From contig AP014718.1 in assembly GCA_002370555.1 (NCBI GenBank), forward strand, positions 2,294,001 through 2,358,000: DNA of 64,000 nucleotides. The letters run 5' to 3'. Below, one piece after another: positions 62,984-64,000 of the stretch (its first letter is position 1; each line of letters opens with the position of its first letter). The notes beneath the pieces were generated by a model, which made no database searches, was not told the origin of the DNA, and saw nothing but the letters and a program-made list of their open reading frames with translations. A program made the position numbers and the translations under genes. Source of the DNA: Arthrobacter sp. Hiyo4. Its GTDB lineage: Bacteria; Actinomycetota; Actinomycetes; Actinomycetales; Micrococcaceae.

Positions 62984-63352
62984 ATGATTAGCAGACGCGA
63001 CGCGGCAATTGCCCTTGATGTACCGATGGAAATGGCCCAGCGCCATGGCATCCCGAAACGAATGACCGAGGCGGAGCTGGGCGAAATCCTGGACAACCCG
63101 CCGGCATGGCTGATCCAGTCGCGGGCCAACCGGACCGGCAAACGTCCGGTCTGGGTGCACCTGGAATGTGCCGTCTGCGGCTACGAGGAAGCGGCCCGGC
63201 CCAAGAAATGGTGGCCGGAATTCACGTATGTGGTGTGCGAGCACCATGCCCAGGACGAGGTGCCGCCGCTGAGGCCTGGCCTTATCAGGAGCGAGTTCGA
63301 CGGCGTCGGGACCCGTTTCGTGGGCATCGCGGACGTTGCAGTTCCGGACTGA
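62984..63352 (+). CDS. conserved hypothetical protein with Cys/His cluster
   Basis: This intact 122-residue protein begins MISRRDAAIALDVPMEMAQRHGIP, a helix-turn-helix-like start. A possible zinc site is formed by C-x2-C (ECAVCGYEE) and C-x-H-H (VCEHHAQD), about 24 residues apart. It has no transmembrane segment. I recognise it as a type of small conserved actinobacterial protein, but I cannot assign a function. Confidence 0.7.
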   Translation: MISRRDAAIALDVPMEMAQRHGIPKRMTEAELGEILDNPPAWLIQSRANRTGKRPVWVHLECAVCGYEEAARPKKWWPEFTYVVCEHHAQDEVPPLRPGLIRSEFDGVGTRFVGIADVAVPD

Positions 63353-63433
63353 TCCGGGGCATTACATTCGGGGCTGAACAGGCGTATTTTACGAAGTGGG
63401 ACGCAGCCCGTCCCACGTCGTAAGGAGCATGCC

Positions 63434-63571
63434 ATGCCTGACAAGTCACCACACCAGCAACTGCACAAGAAGCCGGTCAAAACCATCAAGGAAAAACGCG
63501 CGGAAAAGAAGGCCAAGAGCCCGATTGAAGGCCCGCAGGACCCGGTAGCGCACCTGAAGAAGCGCCGGTAG
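63434..63571 (+). CDS. small Lys-rich protein
   Basis: This 45-residue protein starts MPDKSPHQQLHKKPVKTI and ends VAHLKKRR. It has Lys/Arg in about a third of positions and no hydrophobic core, so it is probably disordered and nucleic-acid-binding, or a small stress protein. AAGGAG lies 8 bases before the ATG, a clear translation signal. Function unknown. Confidence 0.7.
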   Translation: MPDKSPHQQLHKKPVKTIKEKRAEKKAKSPIEGPQDPVAHLKKRR

Positions 63572-63575
63572 CGGT

Positions 63576-64000
63576 TTACCCGTTCCCGGCCATCTCTTCG
63601 GGCACTGCCACAATGTCCACTTCCTGGCCGTCCCTCAGCACTCGAATCGGCAGCGGCTGGCCGATCGCATCGGCGAACAGCAGCTTCTGCAGGCTCTCGG
63701 CGTTGCTGACGGGGCGGCTTCCGGCCGTCAGGATGACGTCACCAGCCCGCAGGCCCCCGCGGTCTGCAGGCGAACCGGCCAGTACTTCCACCACGCGCAG
63801 CCCGTCCCGTTGTCCCGTCCTGATCACCGCGCTGGCATTGAGCCGGAAAGGTGTGCTCACCACGCCGAGATAAGCCCGCCTGACACGGCCGTCCTTCAGC
63901 AGCGCTGAGATGATGCGCCGCGTGGTGGTGTTGATGGGCACGGCCAGGCCCAGCCCCGCTCCGGCCACTGCGGTGTTAATTCCCACGATGCGGCCGTGCG
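63576..64000 (-). CDS. S1C (HtrA/DegP-like) serine protease, C-terminal part
   Basis: Only the C-terminal 141 residues are inside the window; the start lies beyond 64000. The visible part begins HGRIVGINTAVAGAGLGLAVPIN, the strand after the catalytic Ser in trypsin-like HtrA proteases, then a PDZ domain with YLGVVSTPF and GLRVVEVLAGSPADRGGLRAGDVILTAGSRPV. It ends VPEEMAGNG. The catalytic triad is not in this part. It converges on the small Lys-rich gene. Confidence 0.88.
   Translation of the reverse strand, partial: HGRIVGINTAVAGAGLGLAVPINTTTRRIISALLKDGRVRRAYLGVVSTPFRLNASAVIRTGQRDGLRVVEVLAGSPADRGGLRAGDVILTAGSRPVSNAESLQKLLFADAIGQPLPIRVLRDGQEVDIVAVPEEMAGNG

Overview
The window is G+C-rich chromosomal DNA of an actinobacterium of the Arthrobacter/Pseudarthrobacter group (Micrococcaceae). 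This is inferred from gene content and order: an F1F0 ATP synthase operon next to wecA, tsaC, prmC, prfA and rho; an argS-lysA-hom-thrC-thrB operon; an actinobacterial Kgd/OdhA 2-oxoglutarate enzyme; a mycothiol-type SigR/RsrA pair; the tiny ribosomal protein bL37; a SAM-IV riboswitch; and a DUF222/HNH protein. Many genes use GTG or TTG starts and 1-8 base overlaps.

Quality caveat. About 78 single-base deletions, all deletions and mostly in short G or C runs, break conserved genes (11 in hrpA, 6 in aroA, 5 in prmC). Each reading frame resumes at once in the expected neighbouring frame. I treat these as sequencing or assembly errors, annotate each gene across its full extent, and give the approximate shift positions.

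Layout. 1-9.5 kb (minus): DUF2550 protein, atpC-D-G-A-H-F-E-B, two AtpI/AtpZ-like membrane proteins and wecA. 9.5-16.6 kb: a plus-strand GT2 glycosyltransferase meets a minus-strand operon prfA-prmC-tsaC-wecG at overlapping stop codons; rho follows with its own terminator. 16.9-23.5 kb (minus): threonine/lysine biosynthesis behind argS. 23.6-26.5 kb (plus): a flavin electron-transfer module (FMN-binding lipoprotein, ApbE, RnfD-like membrane domain fused to an FAD/NAD reductase). 26.6-29.3 kb: tRNA-Arg(CCG), a poorly conserved patch with a lipoprotein, and a DUF222/HNH protein. 29.5-32.2 kb: a protealysin-like M4 peptidase with an emfourin-type inhibitor, a GlxA-type regulator and a small membrane protein. 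32.4-40.7 kb: hrpA, HIT protein, zinc alcohol dehydrogenase, sulfurtransferase, a cysteine-synthase-like PLP enzyme and an MBL-fold protein. 40.8-44.1 kb: zinc uptake (Zur, ZnuBCA) with a 27-bp palindromic operator candidate. 44.1-53 kb: two CNNM/CBS proteins, kgd, an SGNH-like protein, and a DUF4097-PadR operon behind three GATATATC-type sites. 53-64 kb: bL37, sigR-rsrA, DoxX, aroA-rsgA-hisN, the SAM-IV riboswitch with a class-V aminotransferase, a methyltransferase, a DtxR regulator with tandem fluoride channels, two small proteins and the end of an HtrA-like protease.

Most of the window is housekeeping. The items most worth follow-up are the flavin module, the M4 peptidase/emfourin pair, the SAM-IV riboswitch gene, the znuA and PadR operator architectures, the repeat-bearing N-terminal region of Rho, and a set of apparently leaderless promoters.
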